A stretch of 64,000 nt of DNA from Anaerobacillus alkaliphilus (GCF_004116265.1 NZ_QOUX01000046.1:992001-1056000), one strand, 5' to 3'; numbered from the stretch's first letter, positions 36,872 to 47,903 are shown. The notes: generated from the letters alone by a model not told the origin. Made by a program: numbers and translations.

Positions 36872-37255
36872 TTAATCATCGTCTTCTTCTATTTGATCAG
36901 CCCTTTTTAAATTTCCATCGACCCACTTCCACCGCTTACCATTGGTGGGTTTTTTATTGTCGTACTCAAGCTCTTCGTCTTCATCTTCATCTTCGTTATC
37001 ACTAAAATAGTTCTCATCATCATTTTCCATCTCATCATTACCATTACCATTATCATCATTATCATTATTTTCTTCTTCCTCTGGCGGACATCCAAAATTA
37101 AATTCATCGCCAATGATATACTCCCCAGTCTCAATTTTCATATTTGCTTGGTGCCCCTTATGAATGGCTGGACCGAAATTAAGAGAAGCGCCACCAGAAA
37201 CATTCGTAATTTTTAAATTCCCTATCGTTGTCATCGGAGTTCTTAAAGGCTTCAT
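36872..37255 (-). CDS. GerPA/GerPF-like spore protein with long acidic tail
   Basis: A 127-residue protein. Residues 1-55 resemble the small spore germination proteins GerPA/GerPF (IGNLKITNVSGGASLNFG, then GEYIIGDEFNFG), which affect passage of germinants through the coat. From about residue 62 the chain becomes extremely acidic and Asn-rich (runs of Glu, Asp and Asn, for example EEEENNDNDDNGNGND) before a basic KRWKWVDGNLKRA patch. GerP proteins are usually about 70 residues, so the tail is unusual. ATG 37255 has AAAGGAGG seven bases upstream. No gerP operon is present. Confidence 0.7.
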   Translation of the reverse strand: MKPLRTPMTTIGNLKITNVSGGASLNFGPAIHKGHQANMKIETGEYIIGDEFNFGCPPEEEENNDNDDNGNGNDEMENDDENYFSDNEDEDEDEELEYDNKKPTNGKRWKWVDGNLKRADQIEEDDD

Positions 37256-37399
37256 AAATAGTCCTCCTTTCAATTCTCCCTATAGTAAGATACGAGAAGA
37301 ACGGACAACCCGATTAGATGAATGTACTAAAATCTCTTAAAATGTACTCTTGTCCTATAAACCAATGTAGTAGACTCATAATAAAGATAAATAATCCCC

Positions 37400-37428
37400 A
37401 AAAAGGTCTGTGCATCCGCACAGACCTC
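37400..37428 (-). terminator. Terminator of the glycogen operon
   Basis: GGTCTGTGC and GCACAGACC arms with a four-base loop. On the minus strand they are followed by TTTTTGGGG, just after the glgP stop. Confidence 0.85.
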
Positions 37429-37434
37429 CATTCG

Positions 37435-39921
37435 TTACTCTATCTTATATGGTCTTATTCCCCATATTTCAGTTGCATACTCACTAATCGTTCGATCACT
37501 TGAAAACTTACCAGAGTGAGCAATATTAATAATTGATTTCTTTAACCACTCTTTTTGATCCCGATAAGTGAGGTCCACTTTTTGATGTTCTTCTACATAA
37601 CTATCAAAATCCTTCAGCACAAAATATTCGTCGTTATTAGATAAAATTTGATAGTAAATATCTTTAAATTCAACCTTTTCTTCCCCAAAAAATCCATCAA
37701 GTAGTTGATCTAGAACTGTTCTAAGTCTTATATCACTATTGTAAATATCTCTTGCCACATAGCCACCATGGCTATAATAATTTAATACTTGATCTGATGT
37801 TAATCCAAAAATATATATGTTGTCCTTCCCTACCATATCATGAATTTCTACATTAGCACCATCGAGTGTACCGATTGTTAAAGCGCCGTTCATCATAAAC
37901 TTCATATTACCAGTTCCTGAAGCTTCCTTGCTTGCTGTGGAGATCTGCTCACTTACATCAGCCGCTGGGATGATCTTCTCTGCCATTGAAACACTATAAT
38001 TCTCCAAAAATACAACCTTCAATTTCCCTTTTATATTTGGATCATTATTAACAACATTTGCAACTGTATTAATTAGTTTTATTATTTTTTTCGCAAAGAA
38101 ATAACTTGGTGCTGCCTTTGCTCCAAAAATAAATGTTCGTGGGACCATGTCGATATTAGGGTTCTCACGCAGAAGATTATACAACTCCATTATATGAAAA
38201 ACATTTAATAACTGGCGTTTATAAGCATGGAGTCGTTTTACTTGAACATCAAATATTGAATGCTCATCAATAACAATCCCCGTCTTATCTTTAATATACT
38301 TTGCTAAATGAATTTTGTTTTCCAATTTGACTTGCGATACCTTTTCTTGAAAAGATGCATCATTCGCATATTTTAAAATACCAATCAAGTCACGTGGTTG
38401 CTTTAACCAACGCTGGCCAATAGATTCAGTAATATGCTCCGCAAGCTTTGGATTTGCGTTCATTAACCACCTGCGATGAGTGATCCCATTGGTTTTATTA
38501 TTAAACTTTTCTGGATATACGGTGAAGAAGTTATTCATTTCCCTGTGCTTTAAAATTTCTGTATGAAGCTTTGCAACTCCGTTCACACTGAAACTACCCA
38601 CAATCGCTAAATGTGCCATTCGAACTTGATCATGAGCAATGATTGCTAAATTACTTATTCGATCAAACTCTCCAGGATACCTTTCCCAGAGCTGACGGCA
38701 AAAACGCTCATTTATTTCTTCAACGATCATATAAATTCGTGGCAATAACTCTCGAAAAAGATTAATTGGCCATTTTTCTAAAGCTTCAACGAGCGTAGTG
38801 TGATTCGTATAAGCACATGTTTTTGTTGTAATATCCCAAGCTTCGTCCCAACTAAGTCCCTCTTCATCCATTAGTATTCGCATTAGCTCAGGAATAATTA
38901 AGACTGGATGTGTGTCATTAATGTGAAAAACTACTTTGTCGGGTAAATCTAACAAACTATGCTTAGACTTTCTTCTCAATGAGTTTATAATGCTTTGAAG
39001 TCCAGCAGAAACAAGAAAATATTGTTGCTTTAAACGAAGCTTCTTACCTTCATAATGAGAATCATCTGGGTATAAAAACTCTGAAATAGACTCAATTGAT
39101 CGTTTATAGTTTAGAAACTTGTAGTAGTTTTCTCGATCTGATGTTTGAATTTCATGCTCGTTAATCGATGGTTCAGCACTCCATAGTCTTAGGGTATTAA
39201 CGGTTTTATTTTCGAAACCAACTACTGGAACATCATAAGGAACAGCTAATACAGCTTCATAATTTTTATGCTGGAATGCTAACTTCCCATTTATTTCCTC
39301 ACTCTCAACATGCCCTCCGAAGCAAACCGTGACTGATCGATCCGAACGACGTACTTCCCAAACATAATCTTCTTTTAACCAGTAATCAGGAAGTTCAACT
39401 TGATATCCGTCAATTACTTTTTGTTCGAAAAGACCATATTTATAGCGGATACCACATCCATGTCCCGGCAACTGTAAAGAAGCAATAGAATCTAAGAAAC
39501 ACGCAGCAAGGCGACCTAATCCACCATTCCCGAGACCTGCGTCATGTTCTTCCTCAAATATAGTGGCGAGATTAATTCCTAGTTCTTCAAAGCCCTCTTT
39601 TACAACGTTTTCAATTGTTAGATTTAACATATTTGAATGTAAAAGGCGCCCCATTAAAAATTCCATAGAGAAATAGTAGACCTGCTTCTGTCCGCTCATT
39701 TGATATTGCTTATTTGTGCTTATCCAGTTTTTGCTCAAATGATTTCGAACCATCGTACCTAACGTATTGTAAAGATCAAGGGGAGATGCTTCATCAAGAG
39801 TTTTACTGCGTATATTGGCTAATGTTTCTAAAAATTCTTTAATAAAAGTTTGTTTATCTGCAAATATATTAGACTCTTCTAAAGTAATAATCGGATTGTT
39901 TTCATTCGAGCTAAAAGTCAT
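37435..39921 (-). CDS. glgP: Glycogen phosphorylase
   Basis: Releases glucose-1-phosphate from glycogen ends. It is 828 residues, PLP-dependent, with the cofactor lysine in the family motif SGTGNMKFMMNGALTIGTLD and the GNGGLGRLAACFLDS motif near residue 127. It is the last gene of glgBCDAP: its ATG directly abuts the glgA stop, with GGAGG seven bases upstream. No regulatory phosphorylation site of the animal type is expected. The length is normal. Confidence 0.98.
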   Translation of the reverse strand: MTFSSNENNPIITLEESNIFADKQTFIKEFLETLANIRSKTLDEASPLDLYNTLGTMVRNHLSKNWISTNKQYQMSGQKQVYYFSMEFLMGRLLHSNMLNLTIENVVKEGFEELGINLATIFEEEHDAGLGNGGLGRLAACFLDSIASLQLPGHGCGIRYKYGLFEQKVIDGYQVELPDYWLKEDYVWEVRRSDRSVTVCFGGHVESEEINGKLAFQHKNYEAVLAVPYDVPVVGFENKTVNTLRLWSAEPSINEHEIQTSDRENYYKFLNYKRSIESISEFLYPDDSHYEGKKLRLKQQYFLVSAGLQSIINSLRRKSKHSLLDLPDKVVFHINDTHPVLIIPELMRILMDEEGLSWDEAWDITTKTCAYTNHTTLVEALEKWPINLFRELLPRIYMIVEEINERFCRQLWERYPGEFDRISNLAIIAHDQVRMAHLAIVGSFSVNGVAKLHTEILKHREMNNFFTVYPEKFNNKTNGITHRRWLMNANPKLAEHITESIGQRWLKQPRDLIGILKYANDASFQEKVSQVKLENKIHLAKYIKDKTGIVIDEHSIFDVQVKRLHAYKRQLLNVFHIMELYNLLRENPNIDMVPRTFIFGAKAAPSYFFAKKIIKLINTVANVVNNDPNIKGKLKVVFLENYSVSMAEKIIPAADVSEQISTASKEASGTGNMKFMMNGALTIGTLDGANVEIHDMVGKDNIYIFGLTSDQVLNYYSHGGYVARDIYNSDIRLRTVLDQLLDGFFGEEKVEFKDIYYQILSNNDEYFVLKDFDSYVEEHQKVDLTYRDQKEWLKKSIINIAHSGKFSSDRTISEYATEIWGIRPYKIE

Positions 39922-41349
39922 TTAATAGCCTCCTGTTACGCTGAGATAAAGATCAACGTATCCTCTTGCTGATTTATTCCAACTGTTATCCGACTTTGCC
40001 ATGTTCTTCATCAACGCAGACCATAAAGTTGGATCCTCATAAACAGATAACGCGCCTTTTATTGTAAACAGAAAGTCGTGGGCATTATAATTAGCAAAAC
40101 TAAATCCATTACCCTGCAGCGTTTCTACAATAAAAGGTCTTACTGTATCAACTAGTCCACCAGTTTCTCTAACAACAGGTGCACTTCCATAACGAAGAGC
40201 AATTAACTGCCCAATACCACATGGCTCAAACCGTGATGGCATTAAAAATAGATCACTTGCTGCATAAATCTTTCTGGCAAATCCCTCATTAAATGTAATA
40301 TGAGTGGAAACTTTCTCTGGATATCTTGTTGCAGCGTCTAAGAAGTATTGTTCGTATTCTCTATCACCTGTACCTAGTATTACAATTTGAACATCTTCCT
40401 TTACAAGGTCTTCAAAGATATGAGTAACCAAGTCTAATCCTTTTTGTTCTACCAAACGTGTAACGATAGCAAGCATCGGTACCTCTTCTTGCTCAGGTAA
40501 ACCTAACTGCTGTTGCAATTCACGTTTATTTTTTTGTTTTTTGCTTTTGGCACTTCGGTAAGGGAACGTTAAATTTGGATCGTTCATAGGATCATATTCC
40601 AAGTAGTCAAGGCCATTAACGATGCCGTGTAGTTCACCACTACGGTATCTTAATAAACCATCTAACTTCTCACCATAATAAGGATTTTGAATTTCATTGG
40701 CATACGTTTCACTTACCGTTGTAAGAATGTTTGCATGGATGAGAGCACTTTTGAGGTAATTCACACAACCATCAAACTCCACACCCTCAAAATGTTCTTC
40801 CCCTAAAGCTAATAATTCAAAGTGAACTTCTTTTGGAAATATCCCTTGGTATTTTAGATTATGAATTGTAAACATTGTTTTTACTTCATGATAAAACGGC
40901 TGTTCACAATAGTGAGTCTTTAAAAATAAAGGGATTAGCGCTGATTGCCAATCATGACAATGGATCACATCAGGTTGAAAATCAATCTGTGGTAACATTT
41001 CTAAGACTGCTCGATTAAAATATGCAAATCTTTCTGCATCATCATAAAATCCATAAAGACCTTCCCGCTTGAAGTAATATTCGTTATCGATGAAATAGTA
41101 GGTTAGTTCATCTTTTACTAACATTTCTACACCAACGTATTGGTTTCGCCATCCTACTGGGACAGTACCCGTGTAGATTGTCTCCATATCTGTCTTAAAA
41201 CCTTCAGGGATCGCTTCATATTTAGGAAGAACGACACGAACGTCTATGCCTTCTTTCTTTAATTCTTTTGGTAGTGCACCAATCACATCAGCAAGTCCCC
41301 CTGTTTTAATAAATGGGGTACATTCAGTAGCAACGAATAGGACTTTCAT
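39922..41349 (-). CDS. glgA: Glycogen synthase (ADP-glucose type, GT5)
   Basis: Extends alpha-1,4 glucan chains from ADP-glucose. 475 residues. The substrate-binding motif KTGGLADVIGALPKEL lies at the N-terminus. The C-terminal GT-B domain has the FEPCGIGQLIALRYGSAPVVR motif. It lies fourth in the glycogen operon, 89 bases after glgD and flush with glgP. Confidence 0.98.
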   Translation of the reverse strand: MKVLFVATECTPFIKTGGLADVIGALPKELKKEGIDVRVVLPKYEAIPEGFKTDMETIYTGTVPVGWRNQYVGVEMLVKDELTYYFIDNEYYFKREGLYGFYDDAERFAYFNRAVLEMLPQIDFQPDVIHCHDWQSALIPLFLKTHYCEQPFYHEVKTMFTIHNLKYQGIFPKEVHFELLALGEEHFEGVEFDGCVNYLKSALIHANILTTVSETYANEIQNPYYGEKLDGLLRYRSGELHGIVNGLDYLEYDPMNDPNLTFPYRSAKSKKQKNKRELQQQLGLPEQEEVPMLAIVTRLVEQKGLDLVTHIFEDLVKEDVQIVILGTGDREYEQYFLDAATRYPEKVSTHITFNEGFARKIYAASDLFLMPSRFEPCGIGQLIALRYGSAPVVRETGGLVDTVRPFIVETLQGNGFSFANYNAHDFLFTIKGALSVYEDPTLWSALMKNMAKSDNSWNKSARGYVDLYLSVTGGY

Positions 41350-41438
41350 TAATTAACATCTCCTTATGAATACTGTTCAATATAGACTAAGAAGCATGAC
41401 TATTTCATACTCCTTAGTCCTATCTTTTTAAGACTCTA

Positions 41439-42542
41439 TTAAATTACTTTTTGCTTTGGAATAACAAATGGCATTTGTTCATTTCCAATTAATCGTTTTC
41501 CTTCTGTTAGTGTTACATCTTTATCTAGAATGACATTTTCTAAAATTGAATTTTCTTGAATATCACAACGTTGCATGACAATAGAGTTTTTAATCACTGC
41601 ACCCTTTTTTACAACGACACCTCGGAACAAGATGCTATTTTCAACTGTGCCCTCAATGATGCAACCATTTCCTACTAATGAATTTGATACAACAGACCCT
41701 TGTAAATACCTAGCAGGTGGTTCATTCTTAACTTTAGTCAAAATTGTCTGTTCGCTGAAGAATAACTCTCGGTAAAAATCTGGGTTTAAGATCTGCAAAC
41801 TATTTTTATAATAGCTTTGCACTGAATTTACCACTGAATAAACACCTTTATATTCAAAAGCCTGAACATTTAAATTTGCAGTTTCGCTTGCAATACAATC
41901 ATTGAAGAAATGAGTTGCACCATGGGCAATACCATACTCAACAAGCTGTAATAATAGTTTTTTACTAACTAAGTACATATTCATATAAACATTATTGTTA
42001 TATTCCTCGTTTGTTACCTTAATGACACGTCCCTCATCAGACGTTTCTAATTTTCTGCAGTGCTTATGTTCTGGCTCTAACATCTCAACTTTCTTATAAA
42101 TCACCGTTACATCCGCACCTGTTTTTAGGTGATGTTCATAGACTTCTTGGTAGTCAACAGTACAAATATGTTGGCTCCCGGAAACGAGTACATATTCTGC
42201 TTTTCCACGATAAAAGTAGTCTAAGTTATTATGAAAATGTTGCAAATCACCTTTTGATATGTCTGTTGGATCATTCCAATCTGGTGGCAAGATAAATAAA
42301 CCGCCATATTTTGTATCTAAGTCCCAAGACTTCCCTTTCCCTAAGTGATCCATTAACGATCGGTATTTTTTTCTTGTAAAGACCGCAATATCCGTCATAC
42401 CTGCATGTGTCATATTAGATATAACAAAGTCAATCAGACGGTACCTTCCGGCAAACGGTACAGCAGCACCACAACGAAAGTACGTTAACTCGTTTAAGAA
42501 ATCTTGCTCATTATCTAAATTTATTACTCCCATAATTTCCAT
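41439..42542 (-). CDS. glgD: GlgD, non-catalytic/regulatory subunit of ADP-glucose pyrophosphorylase
   Basis: A 367-residue GlgC paralogue. The nucleotidyltransferase GG-X-G-X-R-L pyrophosphate loop is missing: the N-terminus reads MEIMGVINLDNEQDFLNEL and goes straight to RYRLIDFVISN. In bacilli GlgD pairs with GlgC and raises its activity. The C-terminal half is a left-handed beta-helix (VVSNSLVGNGCIIEGTVENS). ATG 42542 follows AAGGGGG by 11 bases and lies 16 bases after the glgC stop. The longer upstream frame overlaps glgC and lacks a ribosome site. Confidence 0.93.
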   Translation of the reverse strand: MEIMGVINLDNEQDFLNELTYFRCGAAVPFAGRYRLIDFVISNMTHAGMTDIAVFTRKKYRSLMDHLGKGKSWDLDTKYGGLFILPPDWNDPTDISKGDLQHFHNNLDYFYRGKAEYVLVSGSQHICTVDYQEVYEHHLKTGADVTVIYKKVEMLEPEHKHCRKLETSDEGRVIKVTNEEYNNNVYMNMYLVSKKLLLQLVEYGIAHGATHFFNDCIASETANLNVQAFEYKGVYSVVNSVQSYYKNSLQILNPDFYRELFFSEQTILTKVKNEPPARYLQGSVVSNSLVGNGCIIEGTVENSILFRGVVVKKGAVIKNSIVMQRCDIQENSILENVILDKDVTLTEGKRLIGNEQMPFVIPKQKVI

Positions 42543-42558
42543 AGTCCCGTAGACCCCC

Positions 42559-43734
42559 TTAGTGTACTTTCGTCTGAACTGTATCTTCTTCAGCCATAAT
42601 TCGGCTATTCTCACCTATTAAGACAATATCTCTTTCGTCTCCAACCTTTGCCCTAATAATTGCTCCGTCTTCAATTACTGTGTTCTCACCAATAATTGCT
42701 TTTTCAATGACCACATTTTTTCCTACTTTTACATTTGGCATGATCACCGAATCCTTAACCATACTTCCTTCGCCAATTTGAACTCCATAGAACAAAATAG
42801 AGTGATCAATGTTACCATCAACCAAACATCCTTCGTTAATCAGTGATTGACTAACGGTAGCTCTACTAGATATGTATTGTGGAGGTTGATTAGGATTTAC
42901 AGAATACATTCGCCAACCAGACTCATTTAAGTTAAACTGTGGTTCATTTTCAAGTAAGTCCATGTTTGCTTCCCAAAGGCTCTCTACAGTTCCTACATCT
43001 TTCCAGTAACCTTCAAATTGATAAGCATACAATCGTTTACCATCTTGTAATAAAGTTGGTAAGACGTTTTTCCCAAAGTCATGACTTGAGTGTGGATTTT
43101 GAGCATCCTCGATTAAATAACTTTTTAATAGTTCCCAGTTAAAGATATAAATGCCCATTGATGCCAAATTGCTTTGTGGATTTGCAGGTTTTTCATCAAA
43201 TGTATGAATACGTAAATCGTCTGTAGTGTTTAATATTCCAAATCTACTCGCTTCTTCCCAAGGTACTTCAATGACAGATATTGTTACGTCCGCTTCTTTT
43301 TGCTTGTGATGCTTAAGCATCTTTGCGTAGTTCATCTTGTAAATATGATCCCCTGATAATATAAGGACGTATTTTGGGTTATATTGCTCAATAAAATTTA
43401 TATTTTGATAGATTGCATCCGCAGTACCCTTATACCAATCTCCACCGTTTTGAGCTTGGAATGGTGGCAGTACTGTAACCCCACCATGTTTTCGATCTAA
43501 GCTCCAGGCGGAACCAATCCCAATGTAGGAATTAAGAACAAGAGGTTGATACTGAGTCAGGACACCAACAGTATCAATACCAGAGTTGGTACAATTACTT
43601 AATGGAAAATCAATGATACGGTATTTGCCGCCAAAGTAAACAGCAGGTTTAGCTAGGTTTTTTGTTAGAAGCTCTAGTCTCTTCCCCTCTCCCCCTGCTA
43701 GTAACATTGCGACGCACTCTTTTTTTCTGTTCAT
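42559..43734 (-). CDS. glgC: Glucose-1-phosphate adenylyltransferase
   Basis: Makes ADP-glucose from glucose-1-phosphate and ATP. 391 residues. The catalytic loop is [16 protein letters not shown], followed by [20 protein letters not shown]. The glucose-phosphate site is ASMGIYIF, and a C-terminal beta-helix is present. ATG 43734 has GGGGGG eight bases upstream and gives the family N-terminus [14 protein letters not shown]. This start lies 86 bases inside the end of glgB, an unusually long overlap. Confidence 0.96.
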   Translation of the reverse strand: MNRKKECVAMLLAGGEGKRLELLTKNLAKPAVYFGGKYRIIDFPLSNCTNSGIDTVGVLTQYQPLVLNSYIGIGSAWSLDRKHGGVTVLPPFQAQNGGDWYKGTADAIYQNINFIEQYNPKYVLILSGDHIYKMNYAKMLKHHKQKEADVTISVIEVPWEEASRFGILNTTDDLRIHTFDEKPANPQSNLASMGIYIFNWELLKSYLIEDAQNPHSSHDFGKNVLPTLLQDGKRLYAYQFEGYWKDVGTVESLWEANMDLLENEPQFNLNESGWRMYSVNPNQPPQYISSRATVSQSLINEGCLVDGNIDHSILFYGVQIGEGSMVKDSVIMPNVKVGKNVVIEKAIIGENTVIEDGAIIRAKVGDERDIVLIGENSRIMAEEDTVQTKVH

Positions 43735-45667
43735 TGTGAATACCCCCCTGTAAAGTTTGCGAAATTGGAATGTTAATTGGTCGAAATACACTAATTGATA
43801 ATGGTGGAACGGTAACCTCGATTGTAAAAGCTTGGTTATGCCAATTCTCATCTCTTGCTTTGATAAGCCCAGTATTTATTTGACCTGAACCACCGTATTC
43901 AATTGAATCACTATTAAACTCTTCCTGATAATCAGTAAGTAATGGAACACCAATCTTATATTGGTGGTACACCACAGGTGTGAAATTACAAATAATAATT
44001 AACTGTTCTCTTTCTGTTAGGCCCTTCCTAATAAATGAAATAATACTTTGTTCATAGTTATTAGGGTCAATCCACTCGAACCCATCTTGCTCATGATCTA
44101 GTTGCCAAAGAGCTTTCTCATTTAAATACAGTTCATTTAATTTTTCGACGTAACGTTTCATTTTCAAGTGCATTTCATAATCTAATAGTTCCCAGTCAAG
44201 ATCCTCAAGCTCTTTCCACTCATCAAACTGACCAAATTCCCCACCCATAAACAAGAGCTTCTTCCCAGGGTGTGTAGCCATGTATCCTAAAAACACCCGT
44301 AAATTAGCGAATTTCTGCCAATAGTCCCCAGGCATCTTATTTAACAATGACTTTTTCCCGTGAACAACTTCATCATGAGAAAGAGGCAAGATAAAGTTCT
44401 CTGAGAATGCGTATAGAAAAGAGAATGTAATTAAATGATGATGATATTTTCTGTGAATTGGATCTAATTCCATATATTTAAGCATGTCATTCATCCAGCC
44501 CATGTTCCATTTAAAGTTAAAGCCTAGTCCTCCAAGATATGTAGGTCCACTAACATTAGGCCAGGCAGTCGATTCCTCAGCCATCATTAAAGCTTCTGGA
44601 TAGTAATGGAAAACTGTTTCATTTAATTTACGTAAAAAAGCGATTGCTTCTAAGTTTTCATATCCTCCAAATTGGTTACGAACCTCTGCCTCTTCATCAC
44701 TTTTTCCGTGATTATAGTAAAGCATGCTAGACACAGCATCTACTCGGAGACCATCAATATGGTAAACATCCATCCAAAATAGTGCATTTGAAATTAGAAA
44801 GGAGACTACCTCTGGTCTACCAAAATCAAACGTCAAAGTTCCCCATTCTTTCTTTTCCGCTTTCTGTATGTCTTCGTACTCAAAAACTGGTTTACCATCA
44901 AAAAGACGCAATCCATGGTCATCCTTACAAAAATGACCAGGTACCCAATCGAGTAGGACACCAATCCCTTTCTGATGACAACAATCGATGAAATATTTAA
45001 AATCGTCAGGTGTGCCGTAGCGACTTGTTACTGAAAAATAACCTGTTAACTGATAGCCCCATGATTTATCAAAAGGATGTTCTGACACAGGCAAAATCTC
45101 TATATGTGTATATCCCAACTCCTTTACGTAATCCACAAGTTCATGGGCAAGTTCGCGATATGTATAGAATTCCCCATTTTCATGTAGCTTCCAAGATCCT
45201 AGATGTACTTCGTAGATTAAGAGTGGTTCCTCATATATATTTTGTTGTTGCTTGCGTTTATACCAACTCTGATCATTCCATTTGTAACCGCTTAGGGATG
45301 TCACTTTAGAGGCAGTATTTGGTCTAACTTCAGAGAAAAAAGCATAGGGATCTGCTTTTCGAAGTATATCCCCTTTCTCAGTATGTATTTCATACTTGTA
45401 CAAATCTCCATCCTTTAATCCAGGAATAAATAGTGACCAGATACCGTTCTCACTCACTCGATTCATTTCATGTAATGTTCCATTCCAGCTATTGAAATTT
45501 CCTACAACACTAACATTTTCTGCATTTGGTGCCCACATCGTGAAACGAACTCCACTTTTCCCTTTTTCGTTAAGGAGATGTGCCCCCATAACTGTATAAC
45601 TTTGAAATAGGTTTCCCTGATGAAATAAATATAGATCATGATCACTTATGATTGGAGTAGTTCCCAC
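43649..45667 (-). CDS. glgB: 1,4-alpha-glucan branching enzyme
   Basis: Introduces alpha-1,6 branches into glycogen. 672 residues: an N-terminal CBM48 domain ([20 protein letters not shown]), then a GH13 barrel with the nucleophile in [20 protein letters not shown] and the acid in [11 protein letters not shown], then a C-terminal beta domain. The start is GTG 45665-45667 with GGAAGGGA upstream. The last 29 or so residues (basic, KKRVRRN...) are encoded within glgC in another frame, so this end is probably not a conserved domain. It is first in the operon, with a cre-like site upstream. Confidence 0.97.
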   Translation of the reverse strand: MGTTPIISDHDLYLFHQGNLFQSYTVMGAHLLNEKGKSGVRFTMWAPNAENVSVVGNFNSWNGTLHEMNRVSENGIWSLFIPGLKDGDLYKYEIHTEKGDILRKADPYAFFSEVRPNTASKVTSLSGYKWNDQSWYKRKQQQNIYEEPLLIYEVHLGSWKLHENGEFYTYRELAHELVDYVKELGYTHIEILPVSEHPFDKSWGYQLTGYFSVTSRYGTPDDFKYFIDCCHQKGIGVLLDWVPGHFCKDDHGLRLFDGKPVFEYEDIQKAEKKEWGTLTFDFGRPEVVSFLISNALFWMDVYHIDGLRVDAVSSMLYYNHGKSDEEAEVRNQFGGYENLEAIAFLRKLNETVFHYYPEALMMAEESTAWPNVSGPTYLGGLGFNFKWNMGWMNDMLKYMELDPIHRKYHHHLITFSFLYAFSENFILPLSHDEVVHGKKSLLNKMPGDYWQKFANLRVFLGYMATHPGKKLLFMGGEFGQFDEWKELEDLDWELLDYEMHLKMKRYVEKLNELYLNEKALWQLDHEQDGFEWIDPNNYEQSIISFIRKGLTEREQLIIICNFTPVVYHQYKIGVPLLTDYQEEFNSDSIEYGGSGQINTGLIKARDENWHNQAFTIEVTVPPLSISVFRPINIPISQTLQGGIHNEQKKRVRRNVTSRGRGEETRASNKKPS

Positions 45668-45963
45668 AAGTCCCTTCCTTTCCTAACTTTACTATATTAA
45701 ATTACTAAATCTTCTAAATTTTCACTATTAATAAATTTCTATTACAAAAAAACTAATACCTCTATATTAATACCAAAAATAGTGAAAATTCATATTTTTC
45801 TTGTGACAAAATCCTACAAAGAATTGTGAATAATTATTCATTTTTACAAAACCTTAGAAAAAATTCTTTTTATAACGGCAACGGTAAACGCTTACGCAGT
45901 AACGACAAAATCTAACATTCCAATTGTGACAATTATAAGAAATTATTCATAAAATGCTTTCAA
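45668..45963. other. glgB upstream region
   Basis: About 300 AT-rich bases between glgB and the metK terminator. Apart from the cre-like site at 45883-45896 I see no frame, RNA family or repeat. The glycogen operon promoter should lie here on the minus strand. Confidence 0.5.
45883..45896. promoter_or_regulatory. cre-like CcpA operator upstream of glgB
   Basis: GGTAAACGCTTACG matches the palindromic catabolite-responsive core TGNAAACGNTTNCA in all but its two outermost bases. It lies 216 bases before the glgB start. Carbon catabolite control of glycogen synthesis would be sensible, but binding is inferred. Confidence 0.5.
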
Positions 45964-46006
45964 CAAAAAAAAGTGATCTTTTCCCAAAGGAAAAAGATCA
46001 CTTTAA
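45964..46006 (-). terminator. Terminator of metK
   Basis: AAAGTGATCTTTTCC pairs with GGAAAAAGATCACTTT around a short loop. The minus strand ends in an eight-base T run. Confidence 0.9.
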
Positions 46007-46014
46007 TCATATAT

Positions 46015-47220
46015 TTATTTTAGAGCTTGTGCTTTTAATGCTTCGGCTTTATCTGTAAACTCCCATGGAAGTTCAACATCAGTACGTCCAAAGTGACCAT
46101 AAGCCGCAGTTTGCTTATAAATCGGACGACGAAGATCAAGCATTTTAATGATACCAGCCGGACGAAGGTCAAAGTTAGAACGAACAACTTCAACTAATAC
46201 CTCTTCAGTCACTTTCCCTGTACCAAATGTGTCAATCGAAATCGAAACTGGTTGAGCCACACCGATCGCATAGGCAAGTTGAACTTCACAACGGTCAGCT
46301 AGGCCAGCTGCAACAATGTTTTTCGCAACATAACGAGCTGCATAAGCTGCAGAACGGTCAACTTTTGTAGGATCCTTACCTGAGAATGCACCGCCTCCGT
46401 GACGAGCATAACCACCATACGTATCAACGATAATCTTACGACCAGTTAAACCAGCATCTCCTTGAGGTCCCCCAATTACGAAACGACCTGTTGGATTAAT
46501 AAAGTATTTCGTTTCTTCATCAATTAAGTGTGCTGGAACAACAGGCTTGATTACATACTCTTTTAAGTTACGTTGAATTTGCTCTAATGCAACCTCTGGG
46601 TGATGTTGAGTAGAGATAACAATTGTATCAATACGAACTGGTTGATTGTTTTCATCATACTCTACTGTTACTTGTGTTTTTCCATCTGGACGTAAGTAAG
46701 GTAGAATTTCTTCTTTACGTACCTCTGTTAAACGGCGAGCAAGTTTGTGAGCAAGTGAAATAGGTAATGGCATTAATTCTGGAGTTTCATTATTTGCGTA
46801 CCCAAACATTAAACCTTGGTCACCAGCACCGATTGCATCGATCTCAGCATCGGACATCAATCCTTCACGAGCTTCAAGAGCTTGGTCAACACCTTGTGCA
46901 ATATCAGGTGATTGCTCATCAATAGAAGTTAACACCGCACAAGTTTCAGAATCAAAACCATACTTCGCACGAGTGTAGCCAATCTCACGAACTGTTTCAC
47001 GGACAATCTTTGGAATGTCAACATATGTAGACGTTGTGATTTCTCCAGCTACAAGTACTAATCCTGTTGTTACTGATGTTTCACATGCAACACGCGCATT
47101 AGGATCACTAGCTAAAATAGCATCAAGAATTGAGTCAGAGATTTGGTCACAAATTTTATCCGGATGACCTTCGGTAACTGATTCTGATGTGAATAAACGA
47201 CGAGTTTTCTTTTCTGTCAT
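46015..47220 (-). CDS. metK: S-adenosylmethionine synthetase
   Basis: Makes AdoMet from methionine and ATP. 401 residues, normal length. The signatures [12 protein letters not shown] and [19 protein letters not shown] are present, and the N-terminus [20 protein letters not shown] carries the ATP-site His and Asp. AAAGGAGG precedes the ATG. Expression is controlled by the SAM-I riboswitch upstream. It is divergent from pckA, as in B. subtilis. Besides methylation, the product feeds SpeD and the radical SAM protein YtqA encoded in this window. Confidence 0.98.
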   Translation of the reverse strand: MTEKKTRRLFTSESVTEGHPDKICDQISDSILDAILASDPNARVACETSVTTGLVLVAGEITTSTYVDIPKIVRETVREIGYTRAKYGFDSETCAVLTSIDEQSPDIAQGVDQALEAREGLMSDAEIDAIGAGDQGLMFGYANNETPELMPLPISLAHKLARRLTEVRKEEILPYLRPDGKTQVTVEYDENNQPVRIDTIVISTQHHPEVALEQIQRNLKEYVIKPVVPAHLIDEETKYFINPTGRFVIGGPQGDAGLTGRKIIVDTYGGYARHGGGAFSGKDPTKVDRSAAYAARYVAKNIVAAGLADRCEVQLAYAIGVAQPVSISIDTFGTGKVTEEVLVEVVRSNFDLRPAGIIKMLDLRRPIYKQTAAYGHFGRTDVELPWEFTDKAEALKAQALK

Positions 47221-47415
47221 AATAAATTGTACCTCCTTTATCCTCTATAGGATATGCTATCTTTTGATACGGTACTCATTTTCCCTATTGACTAATTAGT
47301 CAAACAGAATTTTAGTTTTTGAAAGAACAAATCATTTCGTTAGTAAACTTAGCTTAACCATTCAAAAAATGTTTACACTAAGAACTAGGCTAAAATCGTT
47401 CTATATAGCCCCATA

Positions 47416-47455
47416 TGAAAAAAACCTTTTCCAAATCTAGAGGAAAAGGTTTTGA
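47416..47455 (-). terminator. Riboswitch-controlled terminator upstream of metK
   Basis: AAAACCTTTTCC pairs with GGAAAAGGTTTT and is followed on the minus strand by a T run. It lies directly 3' of the SAM-I aptamer and about 200 bases before the metK ATG. Confidence 0.9.
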
Positions 47456-47471
47456 TTATCCGCCTTTCGCC

Positions 47472-47606
47472 CTCTTATCGATCAAAGCCGTAGCCTTGCA
47501 GGTTAGCACCTTTTCACTAATATGATATGTAAACTGTAAGCTTACACTATAAGTGTTGGTTGCCGGGTTTCTTCGGGCCTGTCCCTCCACCGACTCGGGA
47601 TAAGAG
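47472..47606 (-). promoter_or_regulatory. SAM-I (S-box) riboswitch aptamer of metK
   Basis: On the minus strand: P1 strands CTCTTATC and GATAAGAG, then GGTGGAGGGACAGGCCCG, then GAAGAAACCCGGCAACC (kink-turn and SAM-binding core), then AAGGTGCTAACCTGCAAGGC. These are the conserved blocks of the S-box. SAM binding should favour the terminator at 47416-47455 and switch metK off. Confidence 0.97.
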
Positions 47607-47622
47607 TATCCGTTCGGGACAT

Positions 47623-47651
47623 ATCATATCGCACTGGTTATTTAATGTCAA
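47623..47651 (-). promoter_or_regulatory. Sigma-A type promoter of the metK riboswitch transcript
   Basis: On the minus strand TTGACA and TATGAT are separated by exactly 17 bases, about 17 bases before the SAM-I aptamer. Confidence 0.85.
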
Positions 47652-47903
47652 CCGTTTTTAGAAAATTTGCCTGAATTTGTCGAATTTTCCCTAACAACAG
47701 AACTCCAAAAACCATACAGTTTTGAATGCTATCTATATACTGTTATAAATCATAACCTACAAAAATTGTCCTGAGAAAAACATCAATTAGTATAGACTAT
47801 TCGTTTTAATGTGTTATACTAATCCATAACAAAGTACATTTTACTGCATATATTAGAAAAATAGATGATAAAAAAATTTTATGTAGGAAGGGTTTTGGTG
47901 CGA

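Noticed and set aside
36907-37134. 75-residue Met-rich frame overlapping the GerP-like gene
   Set aside because: An artefact of the acidic, Asn/Asp-rich codons read one base out of frame.
42543-42614. Longer GlgD start overlapping glgC
   Set aside because: No ribosome site; the family N-terminus and AAGGGGG support ATG 42542.
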